Shown here piece by piece: positions 1 through 11,545 of a stretch of 64,000 nucleotides of DNA (positions are counted from its first letter, which is position 1; every line of letters starts with the position of its first letter). Source of the DNA: Plasmodiophora brassicae (taxonomy: Eukaryota > Endomyxa: Phytomyxea > Phytomyxea > Plasmodiophorida); NCBI GenBank assembly GCA_036867785.1, contig CP145412.1:992001-1056000 (forward strand), given 5' to 3'. The notes beneath the pieces were generated by a model. The model saw nothing but the letters and a program-made list of their open reading frames with translations, ran no database searches and was not told where the DNA came from. The position numbers were made by a program, and so were the translations under genes.

Positions 1-2452
1 GTCGCACGACAAGCGCCGTCCTGCAACTTCGACCAGGTCATTCCTGTCGTACTTGCGAACCTGAAACATCAGCGCTCGAAGGTCCGCCTGGAAAGCCTCT
101 CTGCGTTAGGAGCGATTGCCCAGGTGTGATTCATCGTGTGTGCGGTTCTTCTCAAGTAGACGTTGTAACACGTTCCCCAGGCGGCGGCAACCCTTGGAAA
201 AGTCGTGCCGCAGTGGATCACCGAAAGCTTCATTCCGGCGCTGGGCAGCCTTGTTTACGATCACTCAGGACCGGTACGGATCGCTGCCTGCACTGAGGTC
301 TGTTACTATTTAACGACCAACCGGACCAGTTCTGACGCTTGGCACGCAGGCGGTTAGCATTGCAACGAACTTCGACGTGCCGAATGGAAGTTCAGTGCTC
401 TGCAGCCTGCTTATGGTCGTCCTTTCAGCATTAGCCGACTCCTCAGATGACGTTCGCCATCAGGCGGAATCCAACTGTAAGGTGTCCCTAGATGGTATGT
501 ATCGCTGTCGCTCTGTACTGCGTTCGCTGACATCGTTGAAATCAGACTCTGTCTTTCTGGACAATTTGTCGTCACTTCTCAACTCCCAGGTCAGTGCATC
601 CGAAAGTCCAGCACGTAAATGTGTACTCACAGTCTTCTAGCTGATTGGGTCACTGTCTGCTTGGACGGTGGCCGTAAGACGCAATGCAGCGTGCGCTCTG
701 CGGACACTGGTTGGCCTCGTGGAACGAGACGTCACGGGTCACCTTGACAAAATTGTTCCAAGCGTTGCTCGTGCAGTGTTCCAGGAAGATGACCCGGAAA
801 ACGTTGCCCATTTATACGATGTGGCATACTTGATTGGCAAGTGTGCAGATCCGTGCGCTTCGCTGGAAACACTTGTGAGAGGTAGATTGGCTGCGACCTC
901 ATTCGTGGATGTGTTCGTCTTAGCGATTTACAGTGTTCGATGATGCTACTGGTGTGGTCGATACGTTGCGCGCCAAGAGATGTACATCAGTCATTAGCGT
1001 GGTGTGCCACGTCCTCCGAGGCATAGGTGAACAAAACTGTGGGACTGAAGCTTCGACGGCATCTCTATCCTTGTCGCAAATCTTGAAACACCGCTTCCTG
1101 TTCATCGATGCTGACGTGTCGCTTCGACGTGCAAGTCTAGACCTAATTGCGGCAATGTCTAATCATTTGCCATCAGTGTGCCCAGTTCTAGAGACTGATC
1201 TGGCACTAGCAATGCTGCTTCTATGGGATGCAAATGATAAGCATCTTCTAAAAGTGGCAGGAAATTTGTGTTCCTGTCTTCCGGAGGCCAGTCAGCCTTC
1301 GGCAGTGTTCGCACGACACTTCTTCGATGTGCTTGCATATGTCAGAGATAAAGGGTATTCCTGCAATGCGTTCATCGCGCCCATTGCGTACTGACAACAA
1401 CACAGTGCTGCTGACGTGGAGGCTATCAGGTTGCTCACAGCTCTTGTTAGCCAGAGTGCAGACGCTATGCTCGCCGTTCACGTCGAGGGATTACTGGACT
1501 GCTTTAGAGCTTTCAGTAACGACGGTTCCGCGCAAGGTTCGCACGCCAATCATCAAGTTGTCTTCTTTGTTATAACGCGAGTTTCAAAGGTGTCCCTGTA
1601 AAGTCAGCCATCTTGCTTATGATCAATACGATGCTCCAAACGACTGCTGCCATCACTGTCTTTATTGGTCGGAGGTTGTCTCGTGTACCTTTCTTCGTCT
1701 GATGTGCTCGCAGACTCTGTCGTTGATGAGTTTGTCGCGCCAAATCTTGTTTGGCAGGCCGGAAAGCAAGCTGGCGTTCTCAGAAGCCGGGCAGCTGTAT
1801 GTCTACAGACGTGTTTCATCTCAAACCCGGAGCTACTGAGGACAGTGTCGTTACCTGTCCTTGCAAGACTCTTTCCGCTTCTCTTGTCTGCGATCGATGA
1901 CTTCGACGTATCCATTCGGTATGTTTGTTGTCTGCTGGTCTCAGTCTCAGGGCATTGATGTTATGGATAGTCTCGCCTGTGTGCCACTTGTGCAGGCGAT
2001 TATTTCGGGGCGGGCAGACTTCAACGTTCCTCCTAAAACTATGCAAGAGCTGCTCCTGAGGCTTGATGATTCTGATGACGATGTGAGAATCCTCACTTGC
2101 TCTGCCATTGCTGCGCTTGTGCTTCGTGGTGATAACTGCTACGGGATGGCCTCTGTATGTTAATCGCTGCGCTCAGTGCCTAATCTGACTTGCTACCCAG
2201 GACGACGATGTTGTTCCGCCATCCTTGAGTTCGATTTGTTCGACAGCACTGGTTCATCTTGACGATCCAAATGCAGATGTCCAGCGTGCTGTGTACACCA
2301 TGCTTTCTGCTATTCGGGATCGCGATGCGGAGAGTGCATCAGCTCTTGTCTCCGAAGTCAACAGCGTAACGAAACGCCTCGGCAGCAGTCCGAAGCTAGC
2401 GCTCCTTGAGCAGCTGTTGACGAATCCTGTTGACGCCCGGCAGGACAGTTAA
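1..2452 (+). CDS. DNAAF5: Dynein axonemal assembly factor 5 (HEATR2), 5' partial
   Basis: HEAT-repeat factor that acts in the cytoplasm to preassemble outer and inner dynein arms of motile flagella. The gene enters the window already in frame and ends with TAA at 2450-2452. About ten GT-AG introns of roughly 50 nt are inferred (for example 124-180 and 298-349), and removing them gives one continuous alpha-solenoid of HEAT units. Family-like stretches include 'LSAWTVAVRRNAACALRTL' near 660-720, 'ELLLRLDDSDDDVR' near 2046-2090 and 'LVHLDDPNADVQRAVYTML' near 2250-2310. The last of these matches the C-terminal DNAAF5 repeat. The N-terminal part lies outside the window. The next gene is convergent, only 56 bp away. 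Its presence implies a stage with motile, dynein-armed flagella. Other HEAT proteins are less likely because the C-terminal repeats match in order. Confidence 0.88.
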
Positions 2453-2508
2453 TTTAAACATTCCTTTATATAGTTTATGTCGCCGACATCACATGTCTGA
2501 CGGTGAGC

Positions 2509-4896
2509 TCACCTCGGAAGCATAATAGCGATCCGTGCGCCAGACGTCGTCCAAGGGCGGTTCATGATGTCTCGTATGCGCTCCAGGTCCTGTTTCGCCA
2601 GAGCAGCTTCGTTTGGGTCTGGGGCGGGCATTGCCGGATTCCATCCTCGCGTATGCTCGTACAACCACAATCCGCCGAACGCTTTCTCCAGTGCCTGGAT
2701 CGCCGACAGCGGTATCCGCATTGCACTCTGGCTTAGAACCTCCAGAATGGCACCGCACTGAGCGGCCTGCGAATGAATGGCACAGACGTGCAAGAGAGCA
2801 GTCCAAGACTCCGCATTCGGCGTCAATCTGGCGACGTTTCGCATCTCATCGAAGACCCTTCGACATGCCTCCCAGTCGTTCCGCCTTTGGTGCAGCATTA
2901 GCAACGAGTTCCAGCTATCCAGTGACGGAGAGATCTTCAGAGCGGCCATCTCCCGGGTGATGCGGTCGGCAAACTCAGCATCAGCGTCTATCGCAGCGAG
3001 CCGTAAGAGCCGGTTTCTTGGACTTCGAAATGTTCGGCAAGTGTCTCGCTCGACAATGTGCAACCACGTGACGGCCTGTTGAGCACCGAACTCCTTGTAA
3101 ATCATTCCGACCGCCTCAGTGATCGCAGCGCCCGTGGGCCTAAGCGGACACGAGCTACTGAGTTCGATGCGGAGCTGAATCGGCAACCATACGTCTTACC
3201 GAATATCATGGCGACGAAGTTCGTAATAAGCGCCCCATTGCGCGTCGAAAGCAGAGCATTTGCCTGCGACAACCATAACGGCATCGAGCAGCGCCGGCCA
3301 ATGCCGCCCCGTCGCCTTCATCCGCATGACGCCTTCAGAGAGAAGCTCGGCGTAAAGGCGGTGCCTTGTCATGTCGGAAGGAGGTTGAATAACTTCCAGA
3401 CACATATGGCGAATGGCGATGCTGACAATGACTGACGAATGCCTATTCAGTACAATGATACAACATTCAAAGCGCTTGTTAGCGTACCGTCGGGAACGAC
3501 ATCATGTGCGAGCATGCACCGCCAAGCGTCGGTAAGGTCAGCTGCTGTCTTGCACGCGTAGAAGAGACGTGAGTACAGCAAACCGTCCACACCGCTAGTG
3601 GCCTGATTAACGACCTTAGAGCACTCGGCAAAGTCGAACGTTAGACCACGAGCAACTGCGCTGAGAGCGACCGCGTCTTTCGGGGCATGCGCAGGCCATA
3701 GAGATGCAAATCTCTGAGCAGCACGGGTATCGCCTACCAGGCCTGCCCTCCAGATCATAGTCGTCAACGTGTGCAGACTTGGAGAGCGATACGCAGCAAG
3801 GCGCATGCAGAGGTCAAACTGTTGTCTGCGGGCGAGCCAAGAGGCAATGACAGCGCAATCGTGATCTTCCATAACCATTCCCGGAGGGATTGCTTCGAAA
3901 TGTCGCGCGAACTGGTCGAACCGGGACAGCGAAGCGAGACGCTTCAACAGAAGCGCATAGGTAAAGGCTGACGGTTGAATATGTTCTGCGAAGGTCGCGG
4001 ATGGATCCACGCTGACATGGAGAAGCGCCTGGGCGGCATGCCCGTACAGAACTCGATTAGAACTACGACGACATCTCGAAAAGATGAGGTTTTCGACGAT
4101 TTGCCGTCGTTGCTCGGTCGCAGGCGAATTCCGAGCAATGTGCACGGCAAGACGGAGCGACGTCCTAGTATCAACAGGAAGCCTGAGGTTGTTCATGCAC
4201 TGGAGAAGGCTCTGGCATCTCGTAGTTTCACCCATGGCGTTGAACAGCATGATGAGTTGAATGAAATCGTTCGCGCAAGGGTCGGGCAGCCGTCCCTTGA
4301 AGTATGAAACGCGGTCCCAGTTACAGGTCTGCTTGGCAGAACGACTATCAGTGGCGCAGACGCCCCAGTACACACATGGCGCTTCGTACCGAGCAGTGCG
4401 CATCCATCGTCAGATAGATAGCGGTGTAGGATGCTGGCGAACCAGTCGCATCAGGAATGCTCTCCAAGATGCGCTCCATCTCACAGAGCACATCAGTGAC
4501 AGGGCGCTTTCGCCGTACCAGCTTCGGGTGACGCAGTTCAAAGGCCATGACGGACAGCAGGATCTCGTAGACGACCATCTCCCGGCGCATGGCCTCCGGC
4601 AAACGTTCAACCATGTACTCCAACGATTCGCGCGTGTGCGCCCCGGCCTGCATCAGCAGTCTAGTCCAATCCATCCTCTCCTCGCGGAACGCCACATTCC
4701 TCCGCCCCACCAGGTAGTCGGCCTTGCTCGCCAGCTTCGACCCCTCGAACTCGTGCGTCCGTGTGCGTTTGCGCGCCACCATCGGCAGGCGATCCCGGTA
4801 CGACATCGACAGCGCGCGTACCGAGGTCGCCGCCCCCGGGCGCACCCATCCCCGGCACCGCCTGTGCAGCATCGAGCGGTCAACTCCCCCCGACAC
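2509..4896 (-). CDS. Pentatricopeptide-repeat protein, probably mitochondrial
   Basis: A degenerate helical-repeat protein read from 4896 down to a TGA at 2509. The N-terminus (starting MSGGVDRSMLHRRCRGWVRP) is Arg-rich with almost no acidic residues, as in a mitochondrial presequence. Repeats of about 35 residues follow. Clear PPR-like units are 'PSLDSWNSLLMLHQRR' near 2900 and 'PNAESWTALLHVCAIHSQ' near 2790. At least three introns are needed. One sits near 4345-4410. Another, around 3145-3190 with donor CG|gtaag, joins HDIR to SSCPLRP. PPR proteins bind organellar RNA to guide processing, editing or translation; the target here cannot be told. No DYW, SMR or other C-terminal effector domain is visible. 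The exact join near 3380-3460 is uncertain. Confidence 0.7.
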
Positions 4897-5044
4897 GGAC
4901 CACTTGTCAAATGACTGCCCAACGCACAGCAGCTGCCTTCGGGGTCGACCGCATGCAGCCTCCCCCCACCGGTTCGCTGCGCACTGCTGACCACAAAACC
5001 GCGGCCTGGCGCACCTACTATTGCATATTCACTGACCGAACGGT

Positions 5045-6659
5045 TTACGAATGTGCCATGGTCGTATCGTGCATGCGGGGCGATCCTGCGTATTCGGTCC
5101 TGGGTATGATCCAGATGTGGGAGAGCAGGCAGATGCCTGTCGCGAGGGTCGTCGCGATGTACGCCGCGCCGTAGCAGGCGGTGCCGGAGCAGTCGCGGCC
5201 GGTCGAGTGCGCCTCGTACAGGTACCCGGCGAGCAGGTTGAACGACATGGACCCGAGGCCGGGGCCCAGGCTGAGCAGACCCCAGATTTTGGAGAAGTCG
5301 CCGATCGGGAAGGCGTCGGCAGCGATTAGCGGGAACAGCGCCCAGATGCTACCGCAAACGAACGCGAATCCGACCGTCGCCACATAGATACTCTACCCAC
5401 CATCATGAGATATGACGTTATAATGGATCAGCGCGTTGACAGCCCACCGATAGCGTCGAGAGTGACGTGAGCGCGATCAGACTTGAACCTAGACCTATTA
5501 GGCTGACGACTGCAGATACCCATCCTCTACGAGACCGATTGAAACGTCATGTTCGCAATCGTCAGCATGAACCAGGAGCGGATCCAACCGGCGAACGGCG
5601 ACCCTGTCCGAGGCAGCCACCAGTAACCGGCTCGTTCCTTGCGACGCGGCCGACAGCAGAATGGCAGACGATGTGGATGCCGCCTGCGACCCTCCTTCAA
5701 TCGAATGGATGAGGTTGCCGACATTCCATAAATGGAAGGAGCCAGCCCCGCCGAGCAAGAAAACGTTGCACAGCAGTAGCCAGAACACCGGCCGAACAAT
5801 AGCCGCTTTCAGCGCTTCAGCCAGACCTCCCTTGCGGCCTGAGTGCAACGTGTCTGAAACATCCACTGATTGCAATAACGACACCTGTTCCGTTGACTGC
5901 TGGTTGAAACGTCGCATAAACGTAGTGGCGAATATGCCAGCGGATGTAAGCAACCTATGCATCGGGTCAGCCATTCGAATAACCTGTTTTCCGGCCCGGT
6001 CACTGACACGACGAAGAAGGCAAACAGTCGGGAAGGGCGCTTAGGCTCCAAGCGGAACAGCGGCAGCTGGTACGCAAACACCAACGGGAACGCAGAGAAC
6101 GACGCCACCGAGACGACAACAGACACCAAGGTTCCTCGGATCGTCCGGGGGCACGACTGACACGTTCAGACGCCGTCGGTCAGTGCACGCCCCCCTGATG
6201 GCAGATCGGATACCGAACCGACCACGACAATATTATCCAGGCCGACAGCGAACGCCAGTCCTACAGGAAACCGTTCGACATCGATTGGTGTAGATAACCC
6301 GCAAACGCGGGACGTGTACCTGTTCCAACGCCGACCAAGAAGAAGCTCAGGCTAATGGCCGCGACGTTGGCGAACGGGCCGCCGAGTCGCATAGCGGCCA
6401 GGATATACGCGTACCCTGCCGCCAGCATGACGGTCGAGATGGCGCAGTTCTGCCTCTGGCTGCATCGATGGATAAGGTATCCATTGACGGGCCCGAGGCA
6501 CGACCCGACCATGAACACGCTCGCGAGGACCTCCATCGACTCCTGATATAGCCCCAGGGTCTCCTTCAAGTCCTCGGCCACCAGCGAGAACACGTTCTCG
6601 GCGCCGCACGACACCATCAGCAGCATCGATGCCGCCACCGACCACGTGTCGACCGACAT
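5045..6659 (-). CDS. Nodulin-like (NFD4-type) major facilitator superfamily transporter
   Basis: Polytopic carrier with its start ATG at 6659 and stop at 5045. Exon 1 (6659 to about 6310) encodes the N-terminal helices. It has the spacing of nodulin-like MFS proteins: a first helix, then a 'LKETLGLYQESMEVLA' loop, then 'VFMVGSCLGPVNGYLIHR'. The last exon (5383 to 5045) holds the C-terminal signature with 'WGLLSLGPGLGSMSFNLLAGY' (first 20 residues are the core), a GYLYEAHS loop and a short extracellular Cys pair around DCSGTACYGAAY. These are typical of the nodulin-like/NFD4 group. Middle exons near 6130-5980 and 5930-5500 carry further helices and a variable cytosolic loop. The substrate is unknown; plant and protist relatives include putative small-metabolite and metal-linked carriers. 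Exon joins in the middle are provisional. Confidence 0.7.
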
Positions 6660-6815
6660 GGTGACGTGTCACGGACCCCACTAACGGTGATGGCCTGTCG
6701 CTTGGCAACCCGAAAAGACGCCGCCGTACCACCTCGGGGACGCACATCCGCTGGGCCCCCCCGGTTTATCATGCACAACTGATAACCGTGATGATGGCCA
6801 AGGTCGACGCTGGGC

Positions 6816-8000
6816 TCAGGGGCCGAAATGGTGGATCTCGCGCAGCCATTTCAGGGCAGCCTGACCGAGCAGTTGGTACCCTCTGAAGAGCAGTTCGCCG
6901 AGTCTCATGACGGCCTTGGGGATTCGGTTCATGCCGCAGACCTCACAGCCGCGATCCGGGAACATTTGCAGGGCGCACTGGTACAGGTTGCCCAGGCAGC
7001 GCGGCTCCGGCTGGATTGCCTGGGCCGTGCACTCGAGGTCGAAACAGCACACGACGGTGTTCGGCTCCGTGGTGGGGAAGTACATGTCGCCCGACACCTT
7101 GTAGTACTTCCGCATGTGGTACCCGACAATCAGGAGACTGAACCAGCCAACCAGGAGGACCAGGCAGAATTTGTTGATAGAGGTCACATATAGAGACCCG
7201 TCACTCGCCTGGAGAAGTGGCTGAAGGCACACGTCAGACGCGTGAACGGGTGTGAGATGACGAACGCCCGTACACAGTTGGCATTCAGGGAGGCCAGCGT
7301 CACCCAGGAGTACGCTATAACGAAGAACATGAATACGTGTACAACGGTAGTCAAGTACGGGACGAGTTTCGCCACGAAGACCTGGCATTTGCCGGTGCGA
7401 GCCATGGCCACAAAGTCCTCATGGTACAGCCTGAGGCGACATTCCACGTTAGAACGTCATCAACGTGCGTCGTCGTGTCTGGGCACTTAACGATGCCAGC
7501 GAGTTCGTGCTGATGCCGCCCACGAGTTCCAGCAGGAACTGTACCGCTGCGATAACGCCGATGTAGACAAAGCTTTTGCTGACGTCGCTGGTGAACGTGG
7601 CTAGGCACGACGTCGGGTCGCTGCAAGTGCCCAGGTCGGCATTGGACACGCAGCCGCCCAACGCGTTGCAGAGGAACGTGCTCTCAGTGTTGCACTGGGC
7701 ACAGTTGCTGCACGTTGGCGCCAGGCAGATCTGCGTACCCTTGTGCTCGACCAGGGCACACGGCTTCGTCTGGATCTTGAAGCGGTTCCAGCAGGCCACG
7801 ATCACGTAGAGGTAACAGAACACTTTCAGGAACTGGTAGGACGCCAGCCATTTGCCCGAGTTCACCATGCAGTCGGTCACCTGCGGCAGGGCGCTTCGAT
7901 TCACGTCGGGACCCAGCAGGAGTTCCGCATCGCCCCTGCCCTCGCCCTGGTCCACGGCACCTTCGCCAAACGATCGCCCGCCTCGATTCACGACCTGCAT
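6816..8000 (-). CDS. Four-helix membrane protein with a cysteine-rich loop, unknown function
   Basis: Not assigned to a named family. The first ATG in frame is at 8000; introns at 7431-7491 (61 nt) and roughly 7204-7261 give one frame to the stop at 6816. The order is a Gly/Asp-rich N-terminus, then TM1 (near 7850-7790), then an external loop of about 60 residues with ten or so cysteines in CxxC-like pairs. TM2 (near 7560-7510), TM3 ('VVHVFMFFVIAYSWVTL', near 7350-7300) and TM4 ('LVLLVGWFSLLIVGYHM') follow. A C-terminal cytosolic tail of about 100 residues carries five or six more cysteines ('CCFDLEC' and a later CEVC pair). Cysteine pairing in both parts suggests disulfides outside and possibly metal binding or lipidation inside. 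It shares a 219 bp divergent upstream region with the calpain gene. Confidence 0.6.
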
Positions 8001-8219
8001 CGCGTGCAGCACCCACCGGTCCAGGGAAGCCCTCTGACCCCTGACCGTCCCTGGATCTGTGTCAGGACGCAAGTAGTCATAGGGGCATCGACCTGGTTGC
8101 GCTTCGCTCCCATCCGCTCATGGGTGCGGCAATCTGCACCCCTGCTGTCGGAGGAGGAGATATTTCAACGCGAGGGAATGCGTTGAACCTGGTCGTGTGC
8201 CACGTTCGCAACGGTCCGC

Positions 8220-10446
8220 ATGGACGATGATTGCCCCTGGACGGACGAACGTCTGGCGGCCGTCCAAACGTCGTTACGATCGTCCGGGCACGGTTTCGTC
8301 GATGGGTCGTTCGGACAGGACCGGTTCAAGTGGGGCAAACTCGACAAGGTGAAGGTCCACTGGCGACGTGTCAGCGAACTGTCGTCGACGTCGACCTTGT
8401 TCGGCGACGTTATCGACCCATCTTCCGTTCGCCAGGGTCGCATCGGCGATTGTTTCTTCATTGCGGCACTCAGCCTCCTGTGTTCGTCAATGGCGCCGCC
8501 TAAATGCCCAGCCGTCGCTTAACGCCCGCCTTCGCCCAGGTTCAAAGCCCGACGCCATTCGCCGCCTCTTCGTCACGCCCGACATCAACCCCGAGGGCCT
8601 CTACTGCATTCAGTTCTTCAAGCAGGGACGCTGGCAGCGCGTGGTACCTTGGACAGCGAGTTGGCCGGTAACGTGACGCATCTGAAGAGGCCTGAACAGG
8701 TAATCGACGATTACCTGCCTGTCCGGCGGGTCGTCACCAAGTCAGTCGAGCCCCTGTCCAGACCCGACTTGATCTGACAGGTCCGACACAGAGGCCGGAC
8801 GTCGTACAAGTTCCTGCTGGGTCGTAGCACGCTGGCGAACGTGTTCTGGGTGTCGCTCGTCGAGAAGGCGTACGCGAAGCTGTACGGGTCGTACCGTGCC
8901 ATCAGCGGCGGCAACGTCAGCGAAGCCCTGGTGGACCTGACGGGGACACCCGTCCACGACTACAGCCTGGACGCCACCGACTTCAAGGAGAAACAGTTCT
9001 GGGCACACCTCCTGGACGTGTGCGCCCGCGATCGCCTCGTCGGATGCGCCATGTGCCGCCCGCCATCTGCCGACGACGACGACGACGACGACGACGGCCA
9101 GGCGTCGTCACCCAGTGGCATCGTTGCCAACCACGCGTACTCGGTACATAGCGTCGTTCGCGTTCGGATTGATGGCAAGATCCGGCGCCTGCTCCAGGTG
9201 GCCCGAGACGACGCCTGATTATGATATTGGCGCCCCTCCTGACCCGCTTACGTCTCAGGTCAAGAACCCGCAGGGGTCGTCGACGTTCTCAGGGGCGTTC
9301 TCGTCGCTGACGGACGACGCCAGGCGAGTGCTCGGGGACGCCGCCACCAGCCAGACCGGCGGCGGCATGTTCTGGATGACGTGGAACGAGTTCCGACGCG
9401 AGTTCAACCGCGTGTACGTGTGCCACTGGGCGACGGCGCTGTCGGCCTGTGTGCAATCGTCGTGGACGGCCACGACGTCGGGCGGGTGCACCGACTACGC
9501 ATCCTGCAGGACGAACCCGATCTTCGTCGCCGCTGGCGGTGTGGTTGCCATCGGCCTACAGCAGCGCGATCGACGATTCGGCAGACCGAACGAGCCGATC
9601 ACGTACCCGATGATCGGGGTCACCATCCTCAGGTCGGGGCGTCGTTCTTTGGGGGGCCGTCCGTCCGACTGACACACGACGGGGGACAGGATGCCCACCC
9701 CGCCTGACAACCCGTTCGTCATAACGTCACCAGACGACATTGTCGCGCGCACGTCGTTCTGGAACAAACGGGACGTGGCCATCGAGGTCGGCCGCCTCGA
9801 GCATCCCGTTCTCGTCATGCCATCGACGCATGCCCCGGGCGTCACCGGTACGTCCCGGTTGCATCCCTGCTTGGGCAACCGGGACTCATCGATTGCCGAC
9901 GAAGGCGACTTCGTGCTGAACGTGTACACCGCTGCCGGGTCGTCGGCGTCGTCGTCGTCGGGCGAGCCGTCGTCGATCCAGAAGCGGCACACCGACCTGC
10001 TGTCGGTGTCGTGCGACGGCGAATGGTCGGCGGGCTCGGGCGGCGGCCCGTCGTCCGCCACGTTCGCGTCGAACCCCAAGTTCGTGCTCAGCCTGGACCC
10101 CGACCAGCAACGCCCGCCGCAGGAGCCGGTCACCGTCTTCATCGGCCTGCGGCAGGATTCGCCCGCGAACGCCCGCGCTGGCATCGGCGTCGTCGTCCTG
10201 CGCCGGGCCCAGTACGCGCTGGAGGCGCTCCAGGGGCCCTGCGCCGCCCTGGACCGCACCTGGTTCGAAGGCAAGACGACGTTCACGAACAGGGAGGAGG
10301 TCAGCCGCGTCCTGACGCTGTCGCCGGCGTCGTTCCCCGTCGTGATCGTCCCGTGCACCTGGGCGCCGGCCACGTCCGCCTGCGCGTTCACATTGACGGT
10401 CTACGGGAGGCGCCCGTGCCGCCTTCGGTTGCAGGAACACCGATAA
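8220..10446 (+). CDS. Calpain family cysteine protease with two C-terminal C2-like domains
   Basis: Calcium-type papain-fold protease of the cytosol. ATG at 8220. About six introns of 50-60 nt give a full PC1-PC2 core: catalytic Cys in 'RQGRIGDCFFIAALSLL' (near 8430-8480), 'VVIDDYLPV', catalytic His in 'GIVANHAYSV' (near 9117-9147) and catalytic Asn in 'QVKNPQGSS' (near 9258-9280). The PC2 end 'FWMTWNEFRREFNRVYVC' is also present. Two calpain-type beta-sandwich (C2L/CBSW) domains follow, each with the W...GG...NP.F signature (near 9465-9530 and 10020-10090). Oddities are an Asp tract (about 9074-9100) just before the catalytic His, and Gln where most calpains have Trp after Asn-Pro. No penta-EF hand is seen. 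The triad is intact, so it is probably active. Confidence 0.85.
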
Positions 10447-10483
10447 ACGGGGGCCGAGGGGGCCGTCACACACGAACGGGGCG

Positions 10484-11376
10484 ATGTGGCGGTTCCTGCT
10501 GTACGCCCTCGTTGCCGTCGCGGCCTTCCTCATCGGCGATCGCCTCGGCGCCGCCCGCCACCAGCGCGTCGTGGCGGTCGGCGCCGCCGTACCCGCCACC
10601 GAGGCCGTCGTCGCCTACAGCGTCGACGCGCAGTCGACCGCGAGCGCCGTCCGCCAGGCGCAGGCGGTCCCGTTGGTGTACGCCGGGTGGACGGCGCGGT
10701 TCTACGTCGACGGCGCCGTCCCGCAACACGTGCTGGCCGACCTCCGGCGGTACAACGCGCAGGTCGTCGCCGTCGCCGACCCGATGGCGCGGTCGGCGCC
10801 GCCGGGTCTGTGGAAGTACCTCGCCGCCGCCGACCCGGCCGTGCACCGCGCCCTGTTCCGGGACGCGGGCGCGCCCGTCTCGACGCGCGAGCTGATGGCC
10901 GTCCACGACTGGATCGACTCCGGCCTGCCGTTCCACGTCATGCACGACCAGTCGGTGCCGCGCCGCGCCCCTCCGCCCCGCCCCCGCGCCATGCACTGAT
11001 TGCTGGGCACCACAGCCCCGACCACAAGGCGCGCGTCCTGCCCGGCCTGTTCGACGCCGACTGTGTCGCGCTGCGATCGAGGATGGACGTCCAGGCCAGC
11101 CTGGAGCAGGCCGGCGGCGTCGACGAGTGGCTGGAGGAGCGCCTATGGCCCGTGATCCGGGACAGCGTCCTGGACCACAACGCGTTCGACTGCGCCGCGT
11201 CGAACGCGACGACGCCGTTCCCGACGCCGCGCGAGTTCCACGGCGACTACGTGGGCAGGGTCGGCGACGACGCGTACGACAGCGATAGCGACTACGTCCG
11301 GAACGGCCTCGACATGTTCAGCAAGCGCATGGTCGATGCGCGGTGCCGCCTGCGCCCCGAGCACATCTTCGGTTAG
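10484..11376 (+). CDS. Bacterial-type GT-A-like glycosyltransferase, type II membrane protein
   Basis: ATG at 10484 opens with one membrane helix ('FLLYALVAVAAFLIGDRLG'), so the enzyme is probably anchored in the Golgi or ER with its domain inside. A single intron (about 10943-11006) restores the motif 'FHVMHDHPDHKARVLPGLF'. This matches the RDHPxH segment of a mostly bacterial family whose members read RFxxxDDP, then RDADS, then W..SG..FHVMRDHP, then a late '(R/E)RxWPxI'. Here the equivalents are 'GLWKYLAAADP', 'ALFRDAG', 'WIDSGLPFHVMHD' and 'WLEERLWPVIRDSVLDHN'. The acidic RDxDS element is altered to RDAGA, which could affect metal or donor binding. It lies between calpain and the MLO-like gene, all on the same strand and in the same high-GC codon style. 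Confidence 0.6.
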
Positions 11377-11545
11377 CAATGAAGGCCCCCCGGGGGAGGG
11401 GACGCGAAGTGAACCCATCGATGGGTTGCGGGTTCACGAACGCCCTCCAGCGATCGGGCGGCGTACCCTGGTACCGTGCCGCACTCCAATAGCGTATAGT
11501 CGAGAGAGACGCGGGGATCCCCCCGACAGTACGTGGTGTGCAACC

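Noticed and set aside
302-329. A possible 28-nt ultra-short intron in DNAAF5
   Set aside because: A 52-nt intron at 298-349 with normal borders and phase gives an equally good protein and fits the local length.
10011-10895. Long Arg/Pro-rich frames over the calpain end and glycosyltransferase
   Set aside because: They are frame shadows of two well-supported genes in high-GC DNA and have no domain character.
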